DNA from: VRUE01 sp963720805
GTDB lineage: Bacteria > Actinomycetota > Thermoleophilia > Solirubrobacterales > 70-9
Reading direction: 5' to 3'
Assembly (NCBI GenBank): GCA_963720805.1
Contig: CAVRGT010000011.1
Location: forward strand, 89,623-153,622
Length of the DNA stretch: 64,000 nt
Shown here: in pieces, positions 49,506 through 56,460 of the stretch
How the letters are laid out: every line of letters begins with the position of its first letter
Numbering within the stretch: the stretch's first letter is position 1
Notes under the pieces: model-generated
Told to the model about the DNA's origin: nothing
Database searches by the model: none
Seen by the model: the letters and a program-made list of their open reading frames with translations, nothing else
Position numbers and translations under genes: made by a program

Positions 49506-49665
49506 CCGCAGGCAAAAACGGTGCGCCTCATCCCACTCCCAACCATCACCCTGATCCGAATCTTGAATGATCGAAACGTTGATTGATCGACCGTACTACT
49601 TCTAAAACCAAACGGGTGAATTTTATTGCTGAAACTTTTTGGATCACAGTTCTGGTCTTTATTCC
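49506..49665. other. AT-rich divergent intergenic region
   Basis: This 160-bp gap between the ECF sigma gene and the methyltransferase is AT-rich for the window (AAATTTTATTGC-like stretches). It includes a partial coding extension of the sigma factor and the methyltransferase promoter. GATCGAAACGTTGATTGATCG is the clearest repeated element (GATCGAnnnnTTGATnGATCG). Confidence 0.4.
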
Positions 49666-50442
49666 ATGGGGGTAGCGGCATTAGGAGAAACCGGCGGGGA
49701 CTGGGCCGAGCGCACCTACGAGGCGATGGCGCCCGTCTACGACGCTTTCACCGGTCACTACGAAAGCGAGGCGTGGATCGCCGATCTGCTCAAGCTGCTG
49801 GAGCAACACGGCCTGACCGGCAAGCGGCTGCTCGACGTCGGCTGCGGCACCGGCACGAGCTTTATGCCGATGTTGGCCCAGGGCTGGCAGGTGACCGGCT
49901 GTGACATCTCCCCGGCAATGCTCGAGCTTGCTCGCGAGAAGGCCGGCGACGCGGTGGCGCTCGCGGTGGCCGACATGCTCGACCTGCCCGTGTTCGGCGA
50001 GTTCGACTTGATCTGGGCGCTCGATGACGCGATCAACTACCTGCTCAGCCCCGAGGAACTGGAACGAGCGCTGGCGGGCATGCGGGCCAACCTCGCGCCG
50101 AACGGCCTGTTGCTCTTCGACGTCAACGAGCTGCAGGCCTACCGCACCTTCTTCGCCGAGACCACGGTGGTCGAGCGCGATGGGCAGAGCCTGGTCTGGC
50201 GGGGGACGGCGCCGCCTGATGTGGCGGCGGGCTCGATCTGCGAGTCAGAGCTGGAAATCGCGCCCGGCGATGTGCTGACCCACCGCCAGCGCCACTTCCC
50301 CGAAGCCGAGGTCCGAGCGGCTTTGGCGGGAGCTGGGCTGGAGTGCCTCGACGTCTGCGGCCACGGTCTCGACGGCATCCCCTCTCAGCCGCTCGAGCCG
50401 ACGCACACCAAGGCGATCTACATCGCCCGCATCGCCGGCTAA
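49666..50442 (+). CDS. SAM-dependent methyltransferase, class I
   Basis: The 258-aa protein from ATG 49666 has motif I LLDVGCGTGTSFMPML (SAM glycine loop) and motif II GCDISPAMLELAREK, then FDLIWALDDAINYLLSPEEL and NGLLLFDVNELQAYRTFF. The acceptor is unknown; sequences like this methylate small metabolites. It converges on the lipoprotein gene, overlapping by 4 nt. A TTG at 49639 would extend it by nine residues. Confidence 0.88.
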   Translation: MGVAALGETGGDWAERTYEAMAPVYDAFTGHYESEAWIADLLKLLEQHGLTGKRLLDVGCGTGTSFMPMLAQGWQVTGCDISPAMLELAREKAGDAVALAVADMLDLPVFGEFDLIWALDDAINYLLSPEELERALAGMRANLAPNGLLLFDVNELQAYRTFFAETTVVERDGQSLVWRGTAPPDVAAGSICESELEIAPGDVLTHRQRHFPEAEVRAALAGAGLECLDVCGHGLDGIPSQPLEPTHTKAIYIARIAG

Positions 50443-50930
50443 GCGCGGCGCAGGCCCTGTTGGGCGGATGCGAGGCGGCGAGCGGCGAGCGCCCACTTGC
50501 GCTGCAGCTTCGGTTCGACTGAGCGGGTGTTGCAGGATACCGTCGCCAGGCAATCGCCCCAGGTGTTGGTCGCGTCGATGTAGAGGTTGAGGGCGCGCTC
50601 GGCCGGGCCGCCGCCGGCCAGCAGGCAGCGGGCGCTCAGCTTGTCGGCGTCGAGGCGGGCGTAGACCGAGCGCACTCCCTGCACCTCGCGTAGGTAATCG
50701 TCGTAGCTGAGGCCGCGAGCCAGGTTGTCGCGCAGTTTCAGCATCGAACCGAGGAAGGGGCGCAGCCGGGGACAGGACTCGCGGGTGGTCGTGGCGTGCG
50801 GCGGGACCGAGGTCGAGTTGGTCGTCCCCACCGGCTTTTCGGCAGCCGTGGTCCCATCCTCGCCGCAGGCGCTCAGCATCAGCCCCAGGCCCAGCATGAT
50901 GCCGACTGTCGCCGCCGAGCTGAGCCGCAT
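50439..50930 (-). CDS. Hypothetical lipoprotein
   Basis: From ATG 50930, the 163-aa protein has a lipoprotein signal peptide with lipobox LMLSAC (Cys22), a threonine-rich linker (TTNSTSVPPHATTT) and a helical domain with two or more cysteine residues (SCPRLRPFL, RCLLAGG, DCLATVSC). The cysteines may pair. No family recognised. It is divergent from the SGNH hydrolase with a 24-bp gap and convergent with the methyltransferase. The name is based on signal features alone. Confidence 0.75.
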   Translation of the reverse strand: MRLSSAATVGIMLGLGLMLSACGEDGTTAAEKPVGTTNSTSVPPHATTTRESCPRLRPFLGSMLKLRDNLARGLSYDDYLREVQGVRSVYARLDADKLSARCLLAGGGPAERALNLYIDATNTWGDCLATVSCNTRSVEPKLQRKWALAARRLASAQQGLRRA

Positions 50931-50954
50931 CGGCGTAGTGTAGAAATTCGCTGG

Positions 50955-51680
50955 ATGCCGAGTTTGCGCAAGCTCGCGACCCTGATGGCGATGCTTGCTC
51001 TCGCCCTGAGCGCTCCCTCGGCGCAGGCGAGTGGCAACGGTGGCGTGCTGGTCGTCGGCGACAGCCTCGAGGAACTGACCTCGCCCTACTTCAGGCAGTA
51101 CCTGCCGGGCGTGCCGCTGAGCGTCAACGCGGTCGGCGGCTCCAACAGCTTCCAGATCTTCGACCTCTTCCAGGAAAGCTACGAACCGTCGCAGTCGGTA
51201 ATCGTCTTCGACGCCGGCACCAACGACAACCCCGCCTATCCGGAGATCCTCGCCGGCAACCTGGGCAAGGTGGCGGCCGAGATCGGCGACCGCTGCATGG
51301 TGGTGCCGACCATCCACGGCCTTACCGTCAACGGCATCGACAGCGCCGGCAAGAACAGGGTGGTCGAGGAATTCGCCGCCTCGCGACCGGGGACGCAGGT
51401 GCCCGACTGGGCGCGGGCTGAGGAAACCCACCCGGAGCTGATGCAGGCCGACGACCTGCACCCGATCGCGGCCGGGGCCGAACTGCGCGCCCGCCTGATC
51501 GCGCGGGGGATCAAGGCTTGCCTCGGCATCGCCACCGCGCCGGTGGCCAAACCGGCGCTCGAAGCCGGTCCCGACTTGCCGCCCGCCCACAAGCTGGCGC
51601 GGCGCGAGGCCGAGTTGCTCGACTCGATCATCGGCCGGGCGCTGCGGCTCTTCCCAATCTCACTGGCGAACGATGCCTGA
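50955..51680 (+). CDS. Secreted SGNH-type hydrolase
   Basis: The 241-aa protein has a signal peptide (residues 1-26, LRKLATLMAMLALALSAPS). The SGNH block I serine is in VLVVGDSLEELTS, block II glycine in NAVGGSNSFQIF, block III asparagine in DAGTNDNPAYPEI, and the Ser-His histidine in DDLHPIAAGAELRA. Family members are esterases or acetyl-transferases acting on cell-wall glycans. It overlaps the OafA-like gene by 8 nt, which has its own SGNH domain, so the two probably act on the same polymer. Confidence 0.87.
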   Translation: MPSLRKLATLMAMLALALSAPSAQASGNGGVLVVGDSLEELTSPYFRQYLPGVPLSVNAVGGSNSFQIFDLFQESYEPSQSVIVFDAGTNDNPAYPEILAGNLGKVAAEIGDRCMVVPTIHGLTVNGIDSAGKNRVVEEFAASRPGTQVPDWARAEETHPELMQADDLHPIAAGAELRARLIARGIKACLGIATAPVAKPALEAGPDLPPAHKLARREAELLDSIIGRALRLFPISLANDA

Positions 51681-53607
51681 ACCGGTAGGGCGCGGGCAGC
51701 GCTACATGCCGGGCCTCGACGGCCTGCGCGCGATCGCCGTCCTCGGCGTCGTCCTCTACCACCTCAAATTCGGCTGGGCCGAAGGCGGGCTGCTTGGCGT
51801 CGGCGTCTTCTTCACCCTCAGCGGCTACCTGATCACCGACATCCTGCTCAACCAGGTCAACCGCGGCGGGATCAAACTCAAGTCCTTCTGGCTGGCCCGC
51901 GCCCGGCGCCTGCTGCCGGCGCTCTTCCTGATGCTGATCGTGGTGACGGCCTGGGTGACGGTGATCGGCCCGCACCAACCGAGCGACTTCCGCACAGCGG
52001 TGCTCAGCGCCGTCGGCTACTTCAACAATTGGTGGCTGATCCTCCACGACGTCTCCTACTTCGCCCGCTTCGCGCCGCCCTCGCCGCTCAACCACCTCTG
52101 GTCGCTCTCGGTCGAGGAGCAGTTCTACATCGTTTGGCCCTTCCTGCTGATGGCGGCGCTCCACTTCGTGCCGGAAGCCAGGCGCAAGGTCGGGCCGCGG
52201 CCGCGGCTGGCCGCCGTCACGCTCCTCGCGGCACTCTGCTCGGGGATCCTGATGGCGGTCCTCTACCACCCCTCGCTCGATCCCTCGCGGGTCTACTACG
52301 GCACCGACACCCGGGCGCTGGAGCTGCTGATCGGCGCGGCGTTGGCGATGGTCTGGCCCAGCCGCCGCCTCACCGGCAGGGTGACGCCGCAGGCGCGGCG
52401 GACGATCGACGCGGCCGGGCTCGCCGGTCTGATCGTGATCGGGCTGATGTTCTGGCGCTCGAACGAGTTCTCGCCCTTCCTCTACCGCGGCGGCTTCGCC
52501 CTGTTGGCGCTGGGCACGGCGCTCTCGGTTGCGGCGTTCGCCCATCCCGCCTCGCGCCTCGGGCCGATCGTCGGCTGCAAGCCAATGCAGTGGATCGGCG
52601 AACGCTCCTACGGCATCTACCTCTGGACCCTGCCGATCATCGTCCTCACCTCGCCCCAGGGAGCGCACGGCCCCAACCTGCTGCGGGCGATCATCCAGGT
52701 GGCGGCGATCATGGCGGTGGCCGAGCTCTCCTGGCGCTACGTCGAGAACCCGATCCGCCACGGCGCGCTGGGCAGGCTCTGGACGCGCTGGAGAGCCGGT
52801 GAGCTGCGGCGGGTGCGGGTCTCGCGCGAGGGCTGGGTGGGCATCGCCGCGGCGGCGATCGTCGTCGTCGCGGCGGTCGCCGGCCTGGCCGGGGTCGGCG
52901 CCTCCAACTCGCCCGCGATCGGCTCCGCCAACGTGGCCGAAACGATCACCGCCAAGAAGGTCAGGCGCAAACCGCTGGCGACCTCATGCGAAGGCGTCGT
53001 CCACATCGGCGACTCGACCTCCGAGGGCCTGGTCTCCGAAGAATATTTGCCGCGCAACGAGCTGATCGCCGCCCAGTACGCGCGCGTGGGCGCGACCACG
53101 GCGCACCTCGAGGTTGCCGGCGCGCGCTCGATCTATGAGAACTTCGAGGGCGAACCGAACGCCCAGGAAGTCGCCGAAGCGTGGAAGAACGAAGGCTTCA
53201 AAGGCTGCTGGGTGATCGCGATGGGGACCAACGAGGCCGCCAACGTCGCCGCCGGCTCCAACTTCACCTACGGCGACCGGATCGAAAGCATGATGTCGAC
53301 GATCGGCGATGAACCGGTGATGTGGGTCAACGTCAAGTCACTGGTACCGAACGGCCCCTACGCGGCGCCCAACATGGTGAGCTGGGACAAAGCCCTGCGC
53401 GAAGCATGCGACCACTTCCCCAACATGCGCATCTACAACTGGGCCGCCGACGTCCAGGACAAATGGTTCATCCCCGACGGCATCCACTTCACCTCCGAAG
53501 GCTACGCCGCCCGCGGCCGCCTGATCGCCGACGCCCTGCTGGAAGCCTTTCCCAACACGGGACCGCTGAAGATGACCGACGCCAAGGACTGCGTCGTCTC
53601 GGGCTGA
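51673..53607 (+). CDS. OafA/YrhL-type membrane O-acyltransferase with SGNH domain
   Basis: The 644-aa protein has an N-terminal acyltransferase-3 domain with about ten membrane spans. MPGLDGLRAIAVLGVVLYHL supplies the R and H motif, and LNHLWSLSVEEQFYIVWPFL follows. A C-terminal SGNH domain outside the membrane carries VHIGDSTSEGLVS (Ser), GTNEAAN and DGIHFTSEGYAARG. OafA-type enzymes add acetyl groups to O-antigen, peptidoglycan or teichoic-like glycans. It follows the SGNH hydrolase with an 8-nt overlap. Confidence 0.92.
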   Translation: MPEPVGRGQRYMPGLDGLRAIAVLGVVLYHLKFGWAEGGLLGVGVFFTLSGYLITDILLNQVNRGGIKLKSFWLARARRLLPALFLMLIVVTAWVTVIGPHQPSDFRTAVLSAVGYFNNWWLILHDVSYFARFAPPSPLNHLWSLSVEEQFYIVWPFLLMAALHFVPEARRKVGPRPRLAAVTLLAALCSGILMAVLYHPSLDPSRVYYGTDTRALELLIGAALAMVWPSRRLTGRVTPQARRTIDAAGLAGLIVIGLMFWRSNEFSPFLYRGGFALLALGTALSVAAFAHPASRLGPIVGCKPMQWIGERSYGIYLWTLPIIVLTSPQGAHGPNLLRAIIQVAAIMAVAELSWRYVENPIRHGALGRLWTRWRAGELRRVRVSREGWVGIAAAAIVVVAAVAGLAGVGASNSPAIGSANVAETITAKKVRRKPLATSCEGVVHIGDSTSEGLVSEEYLPRNELIAAQYARVGATTAHLEVAGARSIYENFEGEPNAQEVAEAWKNEGFKGCWVIAMGTNEAANVAAGSNFTYGDRIESMMSTIGDEPVMWVNVKSLVPNGPYAAPNMVSWDKALREACDHFPNMRIYNWAADVQDKWFIPDGIHFTSEGYAARGRLIADALLEAFPNTGPLKMTDAKDCVVSG

Positions 53608-53616
53608 GACGCGGTG

Positions 53617-54192
53617 CTAACGGCGCAAATTCGCCCGGAACGTGAGCATGCCCGGCCATCCGGAGGACCTCCTCGCCGATCTCTTGCCCAATCTGGCAAC
53701 ACCCGCGTTCAGTGCCCTGTTGCCGGTTGCACCCCGACCGACATCGCCGGCAAGGGCCCAGATCTGCCAGAGGCACAAGAGGGTGACGAGGATCGAGATG
53801 CCGCCCTCCGGCGTTTTCATATAGGTCAGCAGATACCCGAGGTGCCGTGGCGCCGCGACGACGCCGCCGATGATGCTCGACGCAGGCACACGCCACGGAT
53901 CGACGGTGCGGTTGGCATCGCCCTTGGTGACGATCGTGCCATCGGGCTTGATCGCCAACAAGCGATGACTCACAACCTCGCCGTGCTCGGTGAACGACAC
54001 GACCTCGCCCACCCGATACCGATTCTCGCGCACGACGACCGCGCTTTCGGAAGGGATGCTCGGGTACATCGAGCCGGTGTGCACCACGTACACCCGGTAG
54101 GGCAGCCGGCCCGTCTCGTACAGGAATAGTGCGGTCGCCGAGCCGATAAGCACCAGCGCCAGCAGAATCGAGACGGGCTTCGGCCACTTCAA
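53617..54192 (-). CDS. sipW: Signal peptidase I, SipW/ER type
   Basis: The 191-aa enzyme has one N-terminal membrane helix, then the catalytic S41 in HTGSMYPSI and the general base H76 in VSHRLLAI instead of lysine. This Ser-His dyad marks the archaeal/ER/SipW class. DPWRVPASSIIGGV and a second hydrophobic helix follow near 135-150. SipW-type peptidases release biofilm fibre proteins from their signal peptides. The neighbour at 54271-54969 bears the matching SipW-type signal, supporting this role. It is 78 bp downstream of that gene with a hairpin between. Confidence 0.9.
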   Translation of the reverse strand: MKWPKPVSILLALVLIGSATALFLYETGRLPYRVYVVHTGSMYPSIPSESAVVVRENRYRVGEVVSFTEHGEVVSHRLLAIKPDGTIVTKGDANRTVDPWRVPASSIIGGVVAAPRHLGYLLTYMKTPEGGISILVTLLCLWQIWALAGDVGRGATGNRALNAGVARLGKRSARRSSGWPGMLTFRANLRR

Positions 54193-54219
54193 GGCTGCAC
54201 TCCTTTCGAAGGCCGGGGC

Positions 54220-54261
54220 GAGGGTGCCGCGCCCAAGTTGCCACCGCGGCGCGGCACCCTC
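54220..54261 (-). terminator. Intercistronic hairpin between fibre-protein gene and sipW
   Basis: GAGGGTGCCGCGCC (54220-54233) and GGCGCGGCACCCTC (54248-54261) form a perfect 14-bp stem with a 14-nt loop. It follows the fibre-protein stop and precedes sipW. It could attenuate sipW relative to its substrate or stabilise the upstream mRNA. Confidence 0.65.
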
Positions 54262-54270
54262 TCGGCTTGA

Positions 54271-54969
54271 CTAGGGTTCGACCCCGACCTGGGTGGCCAC
54301 GACCTGGTAGGGCAGGCCGCTGCCTTTGATTTCTTCCGGTGCTACTTCCGGCGGATAGGTGTTGAACGGCTGTTCCTGCTGAGCGTTGCCTATGCCACCT
54401 TTGTAGGTGGTGTAGCCGAACGTGAACTTGAAGTAGCTGCCCGCTCCTGGCGCGATGTTGGAGCCGACCTTGTACTTCGCCTGCAGCGGCCAACAGCCCG
54501 CCGGGCTGAATTCGTCGGTCGAGTACTGCACCGAGCCGCAGAAGCCGGATGCCGGCGGCTGGTTGTCGTTCAGGTTGGCCGAGTGGAACAGCACGCCGCC
54601 ACTGTTGGCCAGAGTGACTTCGCTGTATTTCCCGGCGTTGTTGAGCGCATGCAGTGCGTCCGCGTTGTTGAACACCACCCAGACGTCCTGGGGGTTGTGA
54701 CCGATGTTTTTGTATTCAGCTGTCGCCGTCTGCGGCTCGCCCGGCAGCAGGTTTTTGAAGCTGAAGATCAGCCCATTTGGCCCGCTACCGCCCGACGTGT
54801 GAATGCGGATCGAACCGGTGGTGCCATTGATTTCACCTTGCTTCGTGTCGCTGAAGTAGGCGCCGGTGACTCCCGTCGCCGCCATGACCAGGGCCGCCAA
54901 CACCACTAGCGAGGCGCCCAGGGCCCCAAACCGTAGCTTTACTGACTTATTCAAGGCGTAAACCTCCAT
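54271..54969 (-). CDS. SipW-dependent secreted protein (TasA/CalY-like)
   Basis: From ATG 54969 the protein has 232 aa. Residues 1-40 form a signal peptide with ALVMAATGVTGAYFSDT; the AYFSDT cleavage-site motif is the hallmark of SipW-processed TasA/CalY/camelysin proteins. The mature domain is rich in beta structure and glycine/asparagine turns (KNLLPGEPQTATAEYKNIGH), typical for TasA fibres. It should be secreted as an extracellular matrix or fibre component. ATG 54981 is an alternative start. It is upstream of sipW in the same direction. Confidence 0.85.
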   Translation of the reverse strand: MEVYALNKSVKLRFGALGASLVVLAALVMAATGVTGAYFSDTKQGEINGTTGSIRIHTSGGSGPNGLIFSFKNLLPGEPQTATAEYKNIGHNPQDVWVVFNNADALHALNNAGKYSEVTLANSGGVLFHSANLNDNQPPASGFCGSVQYSTDEFSPAGCWPLQAKYKVGSNIAPGAGSYFKFTFGYTTYKGGIGNAQQEQPFNTYPPEVAPEEIKGSGLPYQVVATQVGVEP

Positions 54970-55193
54970 GTCGTATCTCACGATTCGACGTCGGTTTCGC
55001 CACTCGCTCCCCGCCGGCCAGGCGACCAGGTACGGCCTAACGGTTCGATGCGTCGTCGTTGCTGCGGGCGCGAACCTAGCAACGGAATTCAGTGACCCTG
55101 CGGATATCTAGCCGAATTACAACCGTGTACCAATACGAATTTCGGTCTTAATCGCCATTTCTAGTAAGGAATATGACACCTGGCGATTTTCGC
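54970..55193. other. Leader region upstream of the fibre-protein gene
   Basis: This 224-bp gap holds the promoter of the TasA/CalY-like gene. It is mixed in composition, GC-rich near the gene and AT-rich at 55110-55180. I looked for a riboswitch core but recognised none. Confidence 0.4.
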
Positions 55194-55619
55194 TCAGAAA
55201 ATCTGGGCGTCGAGGAAGCCGGCGATCAGCACCAGCCAGCCGCCGATCTCGGCGGCGATCAGGGTGGCCATGAAGGCCTCGAGGCCGCGGCCCGATCGGC
55301 GAAACTGATTGTCGGTGTCACGCCTGAGCCCATGCACCATGTAGCCCAAGACGGCGGCGTAGAAGTAGAAGGCCAGCGCCCCGGCGGCGAGCAGGTTGAC
55401 CAGCACCCCCCAGCCACTGAGCTCGACGAAGGTCGCGACCAGCAGCAGGGCGAAGCTGTAGAGCAACGCCGCGCGGTGGGCGATGTCGGTGTAGGGGTGT
55501 GCCAGCCCCTCCTCGGAAGCGTCCATCTGGCGGAACTTCAGCACCCCCAATAGCAGCGCCCAGAGGAACATCAGCGCCGCGGCCAGCAGCACAGCCTTCG
55601 TATCGTCTCCCAGGACCAC
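55194..55619 (-). CDS. Hypothetical membrane protein
   Basis: The 141-aa protein has four likely membrane helices: KAVLLAAALMFLWALLLGVL, LLYSFALLLVATFVELSG, GVLVNLLAAGALAFYFYAAV and the C-terminal MATLIAAEIGGWLVLIAGF. A charged loop with HGLRRDTDNQFRRSGRG lies before the last helix. No family is recognised. It starts GTG or ATG near 55619 and has no close operon partner; the next genes on either side are separate. Confidence 0.7.
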   Translation of the reverse strand: MVLGDDTKAVLLAAALMFLWALLLGVLKFRQMDASEEGLAHPYTDIAHRAALLYSFALLLVATFVELSGWGVLVNLLAAGALAFYFYAAVLGYMVHGLRRDTDNQFRRSGRGLEAFMATLIAAEIGGWLVLIAGFLDAQIF

Positions 55620-55648
55620 CTGCCCTGAATACCAGCTAGGAGAGAGCT

Positions 55649-55738
55649 ATGCCAGCCCCCACCACGATCATGGTCCCCTTCGCCGACCCCGACGGCAACG
55701 TCCTGATGATCCACAACCGCTACGCGCCGAGGAACTGA
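55649..55738 (+). pseudogene. VOC/glyoxalase-family C-terminal stub
   Basis: ATG 55649, preceded by CTAGGAGAGAGCT, reads MPAPTTIMVPFADPDGNVLM and IHNRYAPRN before TGA 55736-55738, only 29 aa. The FADPDGNVLMIHNRYAP element is the end of vicinal-oxygen-chelate (glyoxalase/bleomycin resistance) proteins. The rest of the fold is missing, so this is probably a decayed remnant. The clean ribosome site and start leave open a functional peptide. Confidence 0.5.
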
Positions 55739-56145
55739 GCGAGCGCCTCGACGCCCTCGCGCTGGGTCTCCCCGCCGCCGAGACCGCCGAGCGGCCCGCT
55801 GCCGTGCATCAGCATCAGTTTCAGCTTCTCGCCGTCGGTTGTCTTCAGCTTCAGGGTGACGGCGGCGCCGTCCATGACCGCGGCGCTCACCGTCATCCAA
55901 CCGCCGCCGGCTCCATCGGCCGCGGCGGCGGCGATCCGCTCCGGCGGGAGGGAGATCCCCTCACCCGCTGGCTCGAACTTGCGATTCATCCCCTGCACGA
56001 TCAGGCGCCGATCGGTAACCCCGAGCGCCACCTGCCGACCCTTGAACATGCTCGCCTGGGTGGCGACGCAGACTCCCCGAATCTCCTCGCCCGGCTCCAG
56101 CAGTCGCTCGATCACGGGGCGTAGCTTCGATCCAAGGTCTGCCAT
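55720..56145 (-). CDS. Hypothetical protein, possible PH-like (YokE-type) domain
   Basis: The 141-aa protein starts MADLGSKLRPVIERLLEPGE. It contains a beta-rich core with VTDRRLIVQGMNRKFEPAGE, the recurring pattern of bacterial PH-like or short-chain YokE-type domains that carry ALGVTDRRLIV. The tail is glycine-rich (GSGPLGGLGGGETQREGV). Function unknown. It overlaps the VOC stub by 19 nt in a convergent arrangement. Confidence is low for the domain name and moderate for the gene. Confidence 0.7.
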   Translation of the reverse strand: MADLGSKLRPVIERLLEPGEEIRGVCVATQASMFKGRQVALGVTDRRLIVQGMNRKFEPAGEGISLPPERIAAAAADGAGGGWMTVSAAVMDGAAVTLKLKTTDGEKLKLMLMHGSGPLGGLGGGETQREGVEALAQFLGA

Positions 56146-56171
56146 TTACCCATCCTAGTTTCGTCGCGCCG

Positions 56172-56371
56172 CTAGACGATCCCGAGGTCGGTGATGTCAA
56201 AGACGCCGTCATCGTTCGATCGCAGCTCCTCGGTCCGCGCCTCGCCGCCCCGAGCAGGCTCGAGAATCGAGATACCCCAGCGGATAGGAGCCGGTGAGCG
56301 CCCCGAAACCCAGACTCCTCCAGGACGGCGACGGGGACGGTAACTTGATGCTTGGTGGAGATCTTAGGCAT
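56172..56371 (-). pseudogene. Antitoxin remnant (AbrB/SpoVT-like start)
   Basis: ATG 56371 opens MPKISTKHQVTVPVAVLEES, a clear AbrB/SpoVT swapped-hairpin start. After about 25 residues the frame loses sense, while another frame reads ISILEPARGGEARTEELRSN and DDGVFDITDLGIV to a TAG at 56172. A frameshift near 56285 would join them to about 66 aa. The PIN-type toxin expected downstream (towards 55720) is absent, so this looks like an orphan or remnant. Confidence 0.4.
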
Positions 56372-56460
56372 GCCCTTACGGAACCAGTAAAGGCACGGGA
56401 GCGACGGGGCAGGAGTCCGTCAAGGACACCGGATTGAGATTCGGGGCTGAGACGACTCCG

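Noticed and set aside
54970..55193. Possible riboswitch (cyclic-di-GMP type) before the fibre-protein gene
   Set aside because: I compared it by eye with the c-di-GMP-I core and did not find the conserved elements; no other riboswitch core was recognised.
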